From positions 1-52,988 of the forward strand of contig NZ_CAMLJQ010000027.1 of assembly GCF_946480305.1 (NCBI RefSeq): DNA of 52,988 nucleotides. The letters are read 5' to 3'. The stretch's first letter is position 1, and each line of letters begins with the position of its first letter. Position numbers and translations under genes: made by a program. The DNA is from an uncultured Caldimonas sp. Lineage in GTDB: Bacteria; Pseudomonadota; Gammaproteobacteria; Burkholderiales; Burkholderiaceae. The notes beneath the pieces are model-generated. The model was not told the DNA's origin. It worked only from the letters and a program-made list of their open reading frames with translations, and did no database searches. Positions 31,472-39,476 of this stretch are shown piece by piece.

Positions 31472-34126
31472 ATGCCCGACTCCCTTCACCCGGCCACGGC
31501 CACCGCCTGCCCCCGCGTCTTCATCCAGGGAGGGGTGCCGGTCGCCTCGGCCCCGTCAGGCGCGGATGCCGGTGACGATGTCATGGACAAGTTGCTGAAC
31601 GCCCTGCCTGCCGCGCAGCGGGTGCTTGCCGTGGGTGCCGCCGCCGAGACGCTCGGCAAGCTCTACTGCCGCACGAACGGCGCGACGAGCTGGACCTGTG
31701 CCGACACCGCCACTGCGGCGCAAGGCACGGGCTTCGACGCCGTGGTCGTGTGCGACCCGCTGGATCGGCTCGACGACGCGGCCGGCACGCTGCGCAGGCT
31801 GCGCGACCTCGCCACCGCCGGTGCCGCGCTCGTCGTGCACGCCGCCAACTACGCACAGTGGGACACGCTGGAACGCCTGATGGACGGCGATCTGTCCGCG
31901 GCCGACGACGTGCGTTTGCGGCTCTCGCCGTCGTCCGCCTACAAGCTGCTGATGGATGCCGGCTGGATGCCGACGCTGGCCGCCGCCTGCGCCGTGCGCA
32001 CCTCCTACGACCGTCTGCAGCCCGGGGCCTGGAGCCTCGCCGAAGCGGCCGGCGTGCCGCGCGCCACCGCTGCCCGGCGCTTGCAGATGGACCGGCTGGT
32101 CATCGAGGCGCGCGCCAGCTTCGAGGCACCCGACGGTCGCCACGAGCCCGCCCGCTTCAGCGTGGTCGTGCCCACCAACCGCGACTCGCAGCTCAAGCTC
32201 AACGTCGAGCGCTCGCCCGGACTGCGCGAGGTCGGCGCGAACATCGTGTCGGTCCAGGGCGCCGGCAACCCGGCCGACGCGATGGCGCAGTCGCTGCCGC
32301 ACTGCAACCAGGACTGGGTGCTGCTGTGCCACCAGGACGTGTACTTCCCCAGCGGCTTCGGCGCGCAGCTCAACCGCCTGCTGGACGGCATCCCGCCCGA
32401 CCAGCGCGCCGGCACGCTGATCGGCTTCGCCGGCATGGCGGTCAACGCGCAGGCCGACGGCTTCGCGCCGGCCGGCTTCGTGATCGACCGGCTGAACCGC
32501 TTCGACCATGCGCCGTCCGACCGCGCGGTGTCGATCGACGAGCTGGCCATCGTGGTCGCGCGCGACTCGATCCACCGCATCGACCCGGCGCTCGGCTGGC
32601 ACCTCTGGGCCACCGACCTGTGCCTGACCGCCATCTGCGAGCACAAGGTCTTTCCGCGCATCGTGCGCCTGCCGCTGTTCCACAACTCCGTGACCGACTA
32701 CACGCTGCCGGAGGTGTTCCATGCGTCGGCCCGGACGCTGGCCGCCAAGCATGCCGCGTTCGGCCCCATCCCGACGTTGTGCGGCACCATCGCCGCGCCT
32801 GCACAGGCTGCCGCAGCACCGCAGCCCTCCGCACCGTCCGCCGCCACGCCGGCAGGCGACGTGCTGCTCGACGCGGCCGACGCCGAGGTGGCACGCTGCA
32901 TCGAGCGCGCCGACTTCGATGGCGCGCTGAAGACCATCGTCTCGTCGGTGCACGGCACCTATCTGCAACCCGAACACGCGCACAAGGGCATCGCCTATCC
33001 GCAGCTGGATCGCCGCATGGAGCAGCTGGCCGCCACATTGGCCGGGCGCCGGCCCCACGTGCCGACATCGGCCAAACGCGGCACGCTGCTGATCGCCACC
33101 GAGCTCTACGATCTGGGCGGCCACTCGCGCGTGCTGGAAGACGTGTCGCACGAAGTCGAGCAACCGACCGTCGTGCTGACCGACCTGTTCAATCGCTACC
33201 ACGAGAACCGCAAGCTGCTGGCCTGGGTGGAAAAGCGCTTCCGGCATGCCACCGTGGTGGTGCTGCCCCGGTCCTCGTACTGGGGCAAATGCGAAATGCT
33301 GCGCGAGCTGGCGTTGGGGCTCAACCCCGAGGCGGTGTTCTATTTCGCGCACCACCAGGATCCGATTCCCTATGTCGCGACACTGGCGTGCGAAGGCACG
33401 CGCAAGGTGTTCTTCCACCACGCCGACCACAATCCCAGCCTGGGCTGCCGACTGGCCGGAACGGCCCACGTCGATTTCACCGAAAGCACGCAGGAGCGTT
33501 GCATCGCCTCGCTCGGCACCCCGGCCCGCTTGCTGCCCATTCATGCGCCGGACCTCGGCGTCAAGACGTTCGGCACGGTTCGAGGCCTCGACTATTCGAT
33601 CGTCACCTCGGGCCATCCCGCAAAGTACGCCCGCAACGGCGAGTTCGCACTCGGCCGCATCGTCGAGGCGACGTTGAACACCGTGCGCGGCAACTTCTTC
33701 CACATCGGGCCGCTGCCGGCCGACTGGGTGGCCGCGATCCGCGCGCAACTCCAAGGCTCGGGCATCGATCCCGCGCGCTTCGTGCACCTCGGCCTCGTGC
33801 CGTCCGTCTGGCAGTGCCTGAAGGAAATCGACGCCGCGGTGTATCTCGGCTCCGCGCCAGTGGGTGGCGGCCGCGCCAGCATCGAGGCGCAGGGCTGCGG
33901 ATACCCGGTGCTGTATTTCAAGGGCATCGAGGCGGGCCGCCTGATGACGAGCTACTCGGTGTTCGCCGAGCAGTCGCTCGGATGGGCCAGCGTCGACGAG
34001 CTGCGTGGCCTGCTGCCCTCGATCGCAAGCCGCCACGCCGAACTGAGCGCCCAGGCGCGCCGTTTCTACGAAGCCGGCTTCTCGCAGCAGAGCTTCCGCC
34101 AGGCGCTGAAGGAGATCTGCGCATGA
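31472..34126 (+). CDS. Three-domain glycosyltransferase (methyltransferase-like, GT-A-like, GT-B-like)
   Basis: 884 residues, probably cytoplasmic. Domain 1 (about 40-190) has the layout of a SAM methyltransferase, but its motif I is eroded (VLAVGAAAETLG). Domain 2 (about 228-420) resembles a family 2-type glycosyltransferase: FSVVVPTNRDSQ, then CHQDVYFP near 283 in the place of the DxD metal site, a variant seen in some GT2-like families. A Pro/Ala linker (about 435-465) follows. Domain 3 (about 535-884) is GT-B-like, with LYDLGGHSRVLEDVS near its start and SAPVGGGRASIEAQGCGYPV near 795. Its stop overlaps the next gene (ATGA). It is likely to add one or two sugars in the island's glycan. The substrate is unknown. 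Confidence 0.75.
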   Translation: MPDSLHPATATACPRVFIQGGVPVASAPSGADAGDDVMDKLLNALPAAQRVLAVGAAAETLGKLYCRTNGATSWTCADTATAAQGTGFDAVVVCDPLDRLDDAAGTLRRLRDLATAGAALVVHAANYAQWDTLERLMDGDLSAADDVRLRLSPSSAYKLLMDAGWMPTLAAACAVRTSYDRLQPGAWSLAEAAGVPRATAARRLQMDRLVIEARASFEAPDGRHEPARFSVVVPTNRDSQLKLNVERSPGLREVGANIVSVQGAGNPADAMAQSLPHCNQDWVLLCHQDVYFPSGFGAQLNRLLDGIPPDQRAGTLIGFAGMAVNAQADGFAPAGFVIDRLNRFDHAPSDRAVSIDELAIVVARDSIHRIDPALGWHLWATDLCLTAICEHKVFPRIVRLPLFHNSVTDYTLPEVFHASARTLAAKHAAFGPIPTLCGTIAAPAQAAAAPQPSAPSAATPAGDVLLDAADAEVARCIERADFDGALKTIVSSVHGTYLQPEHAHKGIAYPQLDRRMEQLAATLAGRRPHVPTSAKRGTLLIATELYDLGGHSRVLEDVSHEVEQPTVVLTDLFNRYHENRKLLAWVEKRFRHATVVVLPRSSYWGKCEMLRELALGLNPEAVFYFAHHQDPIPYVATLACEGTRKVFFHHADHNPSLGCRLAGTAHVDFTESTQERCIASLGTPARLLPIHAPDLGVKTFGTVRGLDYSIVTSGHPAKYARNGEFALGRIVEATLNTVRGNFFHIGPLPADWVAAIRAQLQGSGIDPARFVHLGLVPSVWQCLKEIDAAVYLGSAPVGGGRASIEAQGCGYPVLYFKGIEAGRLMTSYSVFAEQSLGWASVDELRGLLPSIASRHAELSAQARRFYEAGFSQQSFRQALKEICA

Positions 34127-34959
34127 ACACAAGCGTTGAAGAAGTACCGGCCTATGGCGTGCGAGAGCGCGAGCGCAGCGACGACGCCCTGAGCCTGCAC
34201 TGCGAAGAATTGCGCCGCGACGGCTACACGGTGCTGCACGGCGTTTTTTCGGCGGCCGACATGTCCGCCGCCGCGCAGCGGCTGGACCGGCTGCTGGCGC
34301 AGCAGACCGACGAGTGCGGCGGCGAGGCCGTGCTGCAGCGCGCACGCGACGCCGACCTGGTGCGCTGCCCGCTGGCCTACGACGAGCAGTTCCTGCGGAT
34401 GGCGTGCTGCCCGGAGGTGCTGGGCATCGTGCAGCGCCTGCTCGGCGAGAACGTGGTGCTGCTGATGCAGAACGCGGTGGTCAACCGGCCGGCGAAGCGC
34501 CAGCAGCAGTCGAGCTACCACCGCGACATGAACTACCAGCACTGGACCAGTTCGCGTCCCCTCGCGCTGAACTACCTCGTGTGCGTCGACCGGTTCTTCA
34601 CCGAGGGCGGTGCCACCTGGGTGTTGCCGGGCTCGCACCTGCACGAGAGCTTTCCTTCGTCGAGCTACGTCGCGCGGCACGAGATTCCGCTGGAAGCGGA
34701 ACCGGGCAGTGTGGTGATGATGGACGCCATGCTCTACCACCGCTCTGGCAACAACACCACACAGGACCACACCCGACGCGCCGTCAACCACGTCGTCGGC
34801 GCTCCTTTCATGGCGCAGCAGATCGACCTGCCGCGTTTCCTTGCCCAGCACGGGAAGAACCATGCAGACGACCCTTTCCTCTCGCGCTTCCTCGGATATC
34901 GCTGGAACCCCGCGCCCGATGTGCGCGAATGGCGGCTCAAGCATGCAACCGGCGGCTGA
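34123..34959 (+). CDS. Phytanoyl-CoA dioxygenase (PhyH) family Fe(II)/2-oxoglutarate oxygenase
   Basis: 278 residues. Iron-binding signature: His-x-Asp in SSYHRDMNYQHW and a distal His in DAMLYHRSGNN, with the 2-oxoglutarate-binding Arg probably in DHTRRAVNH. GGATWVLPGSHLHESF is a PhyH hallmark. The enzyme would hydroxylate or otherwise oxidise a small molecule, here most likely a sugar or its acyl group. The start overlaps the previous stop by 4 bases (ATGA), with AAGGAG upstream, and its end overlaps the next gene by 17 bases, so the three genes form one coupled unit. Confidence 0.85.
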   Translation: MNTSVEEVPAYGVRERERSDDALSLHCEELRRDGYTVLHGVFSAADMSAAAQRLDRLLAQQTDECGGEAVLQRARDADLVRCPLAYDEQFLRMACCPEVLGIVQRLLGENVVLLMQNAVVNRPAKRQQQSSYHRDMNYQHWTSSRPLALNYLVCVDRFFTEGGATWVLPGSHLHESFPSSSYVARHEIPLEAEPGSVVMMDAMLYHRSGNNTTQDHTRRAVNHVVGAPFMAQQIDLPRFLAQHGKNHADDPFLSRFLGYRWNPAPDVREWRLKHATGG

Positions 34960-36070
34960 GTTGCTCGATCGGCCCTGGTGTGCCGACTCGTTCAGAGACG
35001 AGGCGACCCGCACGCTGCGCGCCGCCCTCGAGCATGGGCAGCCCATCGCGCTGTACGGTGCGGGCCAGACGGGCCGGCTGGTGGCACGCCTGCTCGGCGA
35101 TGCGGCGAGCTGCTTCCTCGACGACACGCCGGGCAAGCAAGGCCAGACCATCGAAGGGCTGCCCGTCCATCCGCTCGAAGCCGGCATGCGCGCCCTGGCG
35201 GCGCGTCCGCTGATCGTCGTGTGCATCTTCTCGGCCGGGCATTCGTTCGCCGCCACGCGCGCGCGCCTGCAGGCCATGCACGGCTGCGACGTCTGCTCCT
35301 TCGCCGAGGTGCTGCATGCCACCGGCTTCGGCCTGCCCAACCTCTACCTTGGCAGCATCGACCATCAGGTGGCGCAGCAAACGCGCTACCGCGCGTTGCG
35401 GGAGCGGCTGGCCGATGATCGCTCGCGCACGGCGCTCGACCGTCATCTGCGCGCGCGCCTGCTGGCCGACATGCCGGCCGAGGCCGACGATCGGTGCGAC
35501 CTCGGCTTCCTGGAACTGCCCGCGGGGACCGCTCCCACCTTCGTCGATGGCGGCGCCTTCGACGGCGACACGCTGGCCGACTTCCTGGCGTGGCGAGGTG
35601 ACGACTACGCCCGCATCGTGGCCTTCGAGCCCGATGCGCGCAATTTCTCGCGGCTGCGCGAGCGCGTGGCCGCCCTCGCACCCCACCACCAGCGCCGCAT
35701 CGAGCTGCGCCAGGCCGCACTCTGGTCGAGCCGCGGCCGCATGGCCTTCGACGCGACGGGCCAGGTCGGTTCCGCGCTGAACGCGCACGGTGCCGAGTCG
35801 GTCGAGACGGACACGCTGGAATGCCTTGCCGCACTGCCCGGTCCGCTGCTGGTGAAGCTGGACGTCGAGGGCGCCGAGGAAGCGGTGCTGACGTCTGGCC
35901 TGCGGTGGATACGCGAGCGCAGACCGACGCTGGCGATCAGCGTCTACCACCGCCCCGGCGACCTGCTCGACCTGTTCGAGCTGGTGGACCGGCAGGGCCT
36001 GGGCTATCGGTATTTCCTGCGCTGCCACGGAGGCGACGGGAGCGACCTCACGCTCTATTGCACCGCCTGA
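34943..36070 (+). CDS. FkbM-family methyltransferase with N-terminal nucleotide-binding-like domain
   Basis: About 375 residues. The C-terminal part (about 190-370) is FkbM: FVDGGAFDGDTLADFL (SAM motif I), IVAFEPDARNFSRL, LVKLDVEGAEEAVL and LAISVYHRPGDLL. The N-terminal part (about 30-135) has a Rossmann start IALYGAGQTGRLVARLL and resembles the sugar-binding domain found in NeuD-like and some C-methyltransferase proteins. It probably O-methylates a sugar of the island's glycan. The start at 34943 overlaps the PhyH gene by 17 bases; ATGs at 34919 and 34862 are alternatives. Its 3' end overlaps the convergent gene by 16 bases. Confidence 0.8.
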   Translation: MQPAAELLDRPWCADSFRDEATRTLRAALEHGQPIALYGAGQTGRLVARLLGDAASCFLDDTPGKQGQTIEGLPVHPLEAGMRALAARPLIVVCIFSAGHSFAATRARLQAMHGCDVCSFAEVLHATGFGLPNLYLGSIDHQVAQQTRYRALRERLADDRSRTALDRHLRARLLADMPAEADDRCDLGFLELPAGTAPTFVDGGAFDGDTLADFLAWRGDDYARIVAFEPDARNFSRLRERVAALAPHHQRRIELRQAALWSSRGRMAFDATGQVGSALNAHGAESVETDTLECLAALPGPLLVKLDVEGAEEAVLTSGLRWIRERRPTLAISVYHRPGDLLDLFELVDRQGLGYRYFLRCHGGDGSDLTLYCTA

Positions 36071-37026
36071 TCGCCGTGCAGATCGAGTTCATAGAACTCG
36101 TGCACCACGCCGCCGGCACCGAACTCGCTCTTGAACCGGTGCAGGCCCTCGTTCAGCACGCGGCCCTGGTCCTCGTTGCTGATGCCGAAGTCGAAATAGC
36201 GCACCCCGCTTGCCGCTGCCTGGGCGATCACCTGCTCGAACAGGCCGTCGAGCGCACTGCACTCGTGGCCCGCCTCGCTCGCGGCGATGTACTGGGCATG
36301 CACGACGGTGGGTGACCGGAACAACACCAGCCCCGCCAGCACCGCCTCGCCGAGCAACGCGACATGCAGCGTGATGTGCTGCGGGAAGCGTTGCGCCAGC
36401 AGCTGGAGTTCCTCCAGCGAGTGGACCGGTCGCGCACCGTGGCGTCGGGCCAGGTTGTCCTGCAGCACCGTCCACAAGCCGCCCGCGTGTTCCAGGCCCT
36501 CGGCGTAGCGCAGGCCGGCACGGGCCGCCTTCTTCGCGCCACGCCGGCGACGCTCGCTGGTCGGCAACCGGTGCGCGAGGTCGATGCAGCTCGACAGGTC
36601 GCAACGGCAGCGGCGCGCCCCGAGCCGGAACAAGGCATACAAGTCGTCCTGCATCGGCGCACGGTGGTAGATGTGGGGCACGGCCTTGTACTGCAGCCGC
36701 TGGTGCCCTTGCCCGGCATAGTGGCGAGCGGCGAGCCGCAAGGCCTGCAAGGCCGCCTCTCCGCGCAATGCGCCGCCGTGGACCAGGCCGCCGTAGGTGG
36801 CGCCGGGGTGCGAGACCACGACCGCAGGCTCGGTGGGATGGACGGCCGCCGGCAGCACGCCGAGCCATCGCCCGCCCTCTTCGATCACGAGCGAGCGGTC
36901 ATCGAAGCGGCTGCCGTGGTAGGACAGGAAGCGCCGCGTGTGCAGCAGCGTCGCCTCCGGCGCGGCCGCGCACCAGGCGTCCCACGGCTCGCGGTGCTCA
37001 GCCTCGACATAGGGCAGCACCCGCAT
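36055..37026 (-). CDS. GNAT/FemAB-like acyltransferase
   Basis: 323 residues. It has a two-lobed GNAT pattern of the Acetyltransf_6/FemAB-related type: LLHTRRFLSYHGSRFDDRSL early, GGLVHGGALRGEAALQALRL, YKAVPHIYHR near 120, and the final lobe with YFDFGISNEDQGRVLNEGLH and FKSEFG, which is very typical. Members acylate amino sugars or transfer amino acids. Here it may put an acyl or aminoacyl group on the 3-amino sugar. The start shares a base with the upstream stop (TGATG). It is the last gene of the minus-strand series in the island. Confidence 0.75.
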   Translation of the reverse strand: MRVLPYVEAEHREPWDAWCAAAPEATLLHTRRFLSYHGSRFDDRSLVIEEGGRWLGVLPAAVHPTEPAVVVSHPGATYGGLVHGGALRGEAALQALRLAARHYAGQGHQRLQYKAVPHIYHRAPMQDDLYALFRLGARRCRCDLSSCIDLAHRLPTSERRRRGAKKAARAGLRYAEGLEHAGGLWTVLQDNLARRHGARPVHSLEELQLLAQRFPQHITLHVALLGEAVLAGLVLFRSPTVVHAQYIAASEAGHECSALDGLFEQVIAQAAASGVRYFDFGISNEDQGRVLNEGLHRFKSEFGAGGVVHEFYELDLHGDQAVQ

Positions 37027-37949
37027 CAGCGCTCCAGCAGTTCCGCGACGCCGAAGCCCGCGGCCCCGAAATCGTCGCCGTTGTAGAGCAGCCAGGTCCT
37101 GCCGCCGGCCTCGATCTCGGCGCCGTACGACATCGCCTCGCCGTCCCATGCGCCGGGCGTCACGTCCAGTCCGAGTCGGTGGTCCAGTCGCGCCCATTGC
37201 AGGCCGTCGGCCGACACGGCATAGCCGAGGCGATAGCGCGCGGGGTCGCGGCGGCGCACGCTGTAGTGCATGCGGTAGCCGTCACCGTCGCGCAGCACGT
37301 AGGGTCGCCCGAAGCCGTGCTCGCACGTCCTGTCGACCGGCAGCACCACCCGGCCCTCGTCGGGCCAGTGCACGCCGTCAGGCGACTCGGCATAGCGGAC
37401 GTCGTACAGCGGCATCGGCTTGCCGTCGATCAGCTCCCACTCGCTGCCGGCCACGTACCACATGCGAAAGCGCCCTTGGTCGTGCCACACGCAGGGCCCG
37501 CACCGGAAGTGCGCCTCGCCCGGTGAACGCTCCAGCACGGGAGTGGTCTTGCAGCGGCGAAAGCTGTCGCCGCCGTCCTCGCTGACGGCCAGGCCGGTCA
37601 GCAGGCGATAGCGGATGCGCGTGCACAGCTCGAAGCCGACGTAGTACATGAAGACGCGGCCGTCCGGCAGCACCACCACCGAGGTCTGGAACACGCCGCT
37701 GTCGTCGAAGCTGCCGGGCTCGCCGGCATCGAGCACCGGCACGGTCGCCGCCCGCAGCACGCGGCGCGGGTCATCGCCGTCCAGGTCGACCCAGCCGACG
37801 CGGCCCACGTTGGCGGCATCGCGCGACTGCACGAACACGCGCAGGCTGCCGTCGGCGCGCGGCAGCGGCGTCGGGCAGGTGGCATAGCGAGCGGCCCAGC
37901 CGAGCGAGCCGTCAGGGCGCCAGACCACCCCGTGCTTAAGCCACTTCAC
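37026..37949 (-). CDS. Five-bladed beta-propeller glycoside-hydrolase-like protein
   Basis: 307 residues, no signal peptide. Repeated blade motifs, each with a tyrosine- or tryptophan-rich strand: RVFMYYVGFELCTR, FRMWYVAGSEWELIDG, YRMHYSVRRRDPARY, TWLLYNGDDFG, and repeats of AVSEDGGDSFRR / AESPDGVHWPDEG. This fits the GH43/GH32/GH130-like propeller superfamily. The catalytic acids cannot be assigned with confidence from sequence alone. It starts at a GTG whose last two bases are part of the upstream TGA (GTGA, 4-base overlap). A cytoplasmic hydrolase in a glycan-synthesis operon could edit glycan or donor, or act as a transferase or phosphorylase. Confidence 0.65.
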   Translation of the reverse strand: MKWLKHGVVWRPDGSLGWAARYATCPTPLPRADGSLRVFVQSRDAANVGRVGWVDLDGDDPRRVLRAATVPVLDAGEPGSFDDSGVFQTSVVVLPDGRVFMYYVGFELCTRIRYRLLTGLAVSEDGGDSFRRCKTTPVLERSPGEAHFRCGPCVWHDQGRFRMWYVAGSEWELIDGKPMPLYDVRYAESPDGVHWPDEGRVVLPVDRTCEHGFGRPYVLRDGDGYRMHYSVRRRDPARYRLGYAVSADGLQWARLDHRLGLDVTPGAWDGEAMSYGAEIEAGGRTWLLYNGDDFGAAGFGVAELLER

Positions 37950-38620
37950 ACGTCGACCTTGAAGAACTGCGGCGCGGTGAGCTTGGACAGTTCCGGCACC
38001 GGCGGCTTGTAGAACGCCCCCTCGGGCGTGCTCTTCATCACCGCAACATTGGGCGCGAGCCAGTTGTCGCGGCCGATGTCGACGTTGTTGGCGATCGTGC
38101 AGTTCACACCGAGGAAGCTGTTCTCGCCGATGTTGCAGAACCCCGAGATCACGACGTGCGACGAGATGAAGCAGTTGTCGCCGATGGTGCTGTGGTGGCC
38201 GATGTGGTTGCCGCTCCACAGCACGACGTTGTGGCCGATCCTGACGAAGGGCTGGACCGTGTTGTCCTCGAAGATGAAGCAGTGCTCGCCCAGCTCGACG
38301 TTGCGCCACACGAACGCGCGCGAGCTCACATACGAGGCGAGCCGGTAGCCGCGTGCCTTCGCCGCCTGCGCGAGCCGCGTGCGCAGGCGGTTCATTTGTG
38401 TGTAGACGGTGGCGACGTAGACCTCGTGCCCGTCGGGCGGGAAGTGGCGCTCCAGCTCCTCGAACGGCACCACCGGCAGGCCATGCAGCTGCTCGCGTTT
38501 CAGGTAGGGCCGCTCGACGCTGTAGCCGACCACCTCGTACGGCGAGTCGGCATCGAAGTACTCGTGTGCGATCTCGGCGAAAGCCGAGTCGCCGACGATC
38601 ACCAGCTTGCGGTTCTTCAT
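37946..38620 (-). CDS. NeuD/PglD-type sugar acyltransferase (left-handed beta-helix)
   Basis: About 224 residues. The N-terminal Rossmann-like domain (KLVIVGDSAFAEIAHEYFD) resembles the sugar-nucleotide pocket of PglD/NeuD. The C-terminal part consists of hexapeptide repeats (VELGEHCFIFEDN, IGHNVVLWSGNHIGHHSTIG, DNCFISSHVVISGFCNIG, ENSFLGVNCTIANNVDIG) with His in GNHIGHH and SSHVV as likely catalytic bases. It probably acylates the amino sugar made by the FdtA/FdtB-like pair, the role of FdtC/QdtC in known pathways. The start at 38620 is preferred over 38626 because GAGGAG is 8 bases from it but only 2 from the other. Confidence 0.85.
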   Translation of the reverse strand: MKNRKLVIVGDSAFAEIAHEYFDADSPYEVVGYSVERPYLKREQLHGLPVVPFEELERHFPPDGHEVYVATVYTQMNRLRTRLAQAAKARGYRLASYVSSRAFVWRNVELGEHCFIFEDNTVQPFVRIGHNVVLWSGNHIGHHSTIGDNCFISSHVVISGFCNIGENSFLGVNCTIANNVDIGRDNWLAPNVAVMKSTPEGAFYKPPVPELSKLTAPQFFKVDV

Positions 38621-38672
38621 GGCCATCTCTCCTCGTTGGCTCCGCGCCTCCTGGGCGCGCAGGCGCCCGTCC

Positions 38673-39452
38673 TCACGGACGCCGGAACAGCAGATCCTCG
38701 CGGCGGTTTGCCATCGGCAGCCCCGCCGCCTGCGGCAACGCCCAGGCATGGAAGCCTTGCGCGCGTGCTCGCGCCAGCAGTGCCAGGACGACGCTGTCGT
38801 CCATCTGCCCCGGATCGGGCAGGTTGAAATGCACTTCGGGCTTCTCGTCACGGCCGGTCAGCTCGCGGTGACCGCGCTCGCCGGCGCTGCTGGCGAGATA
38901 GCGCTTGCGCATCGTCGCATTCGGGATGTCGCCGAGCAAGAGCTCCCCGCCTTCGGCGAGCAGCAGCAGGCAGCGGTCCAGGAAGTCCCACAGGTTGCCC
39001 TCGGCGAACACGTACTGCACCACGCTGTAGGCCAGGACGGCATCGACGCGCCCCTGCAGGCGCTGCATCGCGCCTTGCATGGCCGCCGGGAAGGCGCCGT
39101 CGAACTTCTCGATGTGGTCGCCGTCGGGCAGCAGCGCGAGCATCTCGGCGCTGTCGACGAAGATCAAGCGGTGGCCGCGCCTGCGGCACAGCTCGTCCAG
39201 CATCAGCGGCAGCGCGCTGCAGCCCGGGCCGATCTCGAGCACGGTGCCACCTTCGGTCGACTCGAGCCGGCCGAGCTTGGCAACGATGTCGCGGAAGATC
39301 GCCTCCTCGCGCCCCTCGCGGTAGCTGTCGGGAAAGCCCACCTTTTCATGCCGGCTCAGGCCCGGTGCGCGCGCCAGTTCGCGAAAACGCTCGAACGTCA
39401 GGTCGGCGAAACGGGCATGGTCCGTGGTCGGCGGCGTGGGGGAGCGGCTCAT
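38673..39452 (-). CDS. SAM-dependent methyltransferase
   Basis: 259 residues. Class I methyltransferase pattern: motif I VLEIGPGCSALPLML (about 70-84), motif II acid in LIFVDSAEMLALLPDG, and the post-motif AVLAYSVVQYVFAEGNLWDFL, then LLAEGGELLLGDIPN (motif III). The C-terminal lobe (about 190-259) ends ANRREDLLFRRP. No substrate-specific features are recognisable. In the operon with sugar enzymes, a role in glycan methylation is the simplest reading. It lies 52 bp upstream of the acyltransferase gene and 24 bp after the next one. Confidence 0.8.
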   Translation of the reverse strand: MSRSPTPPTTDHARFADLTFERFRELARAPGLSRHEKVGFPDSYREGREEAIFRDIVAKLGRLESTEGGTVLEIGPGCSALPLMLDELCRRRGHRLIFVDSAEMLALLPDGDHIEKFDGAFPAAMQGAMQRLQGRVDAVLAYSVVQYVFAEGNLWDFLDRCLLLLAEGGELLLGDIPNATMRKRYLASSAGERGHRELTGRDEKPEVHFNLPDPGQMDDSVVLALLARARAQGFHAWALPQAAGLPMANRREDLLFRRP

Positions 39453-39476
39453 GGCACGGGCACCTGGAAAGCGCGT

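Noticed and set aside
31556..34345. Minus-strand open frame of 929 codons opposite the glycosyltransferase gene
   Set aside because: No recognisable motifs, biased Arg/Ala/Gly/Gln composition and no ribosome-binding site. The plus strand has clear enzyme motifs and coupled stops and starts.
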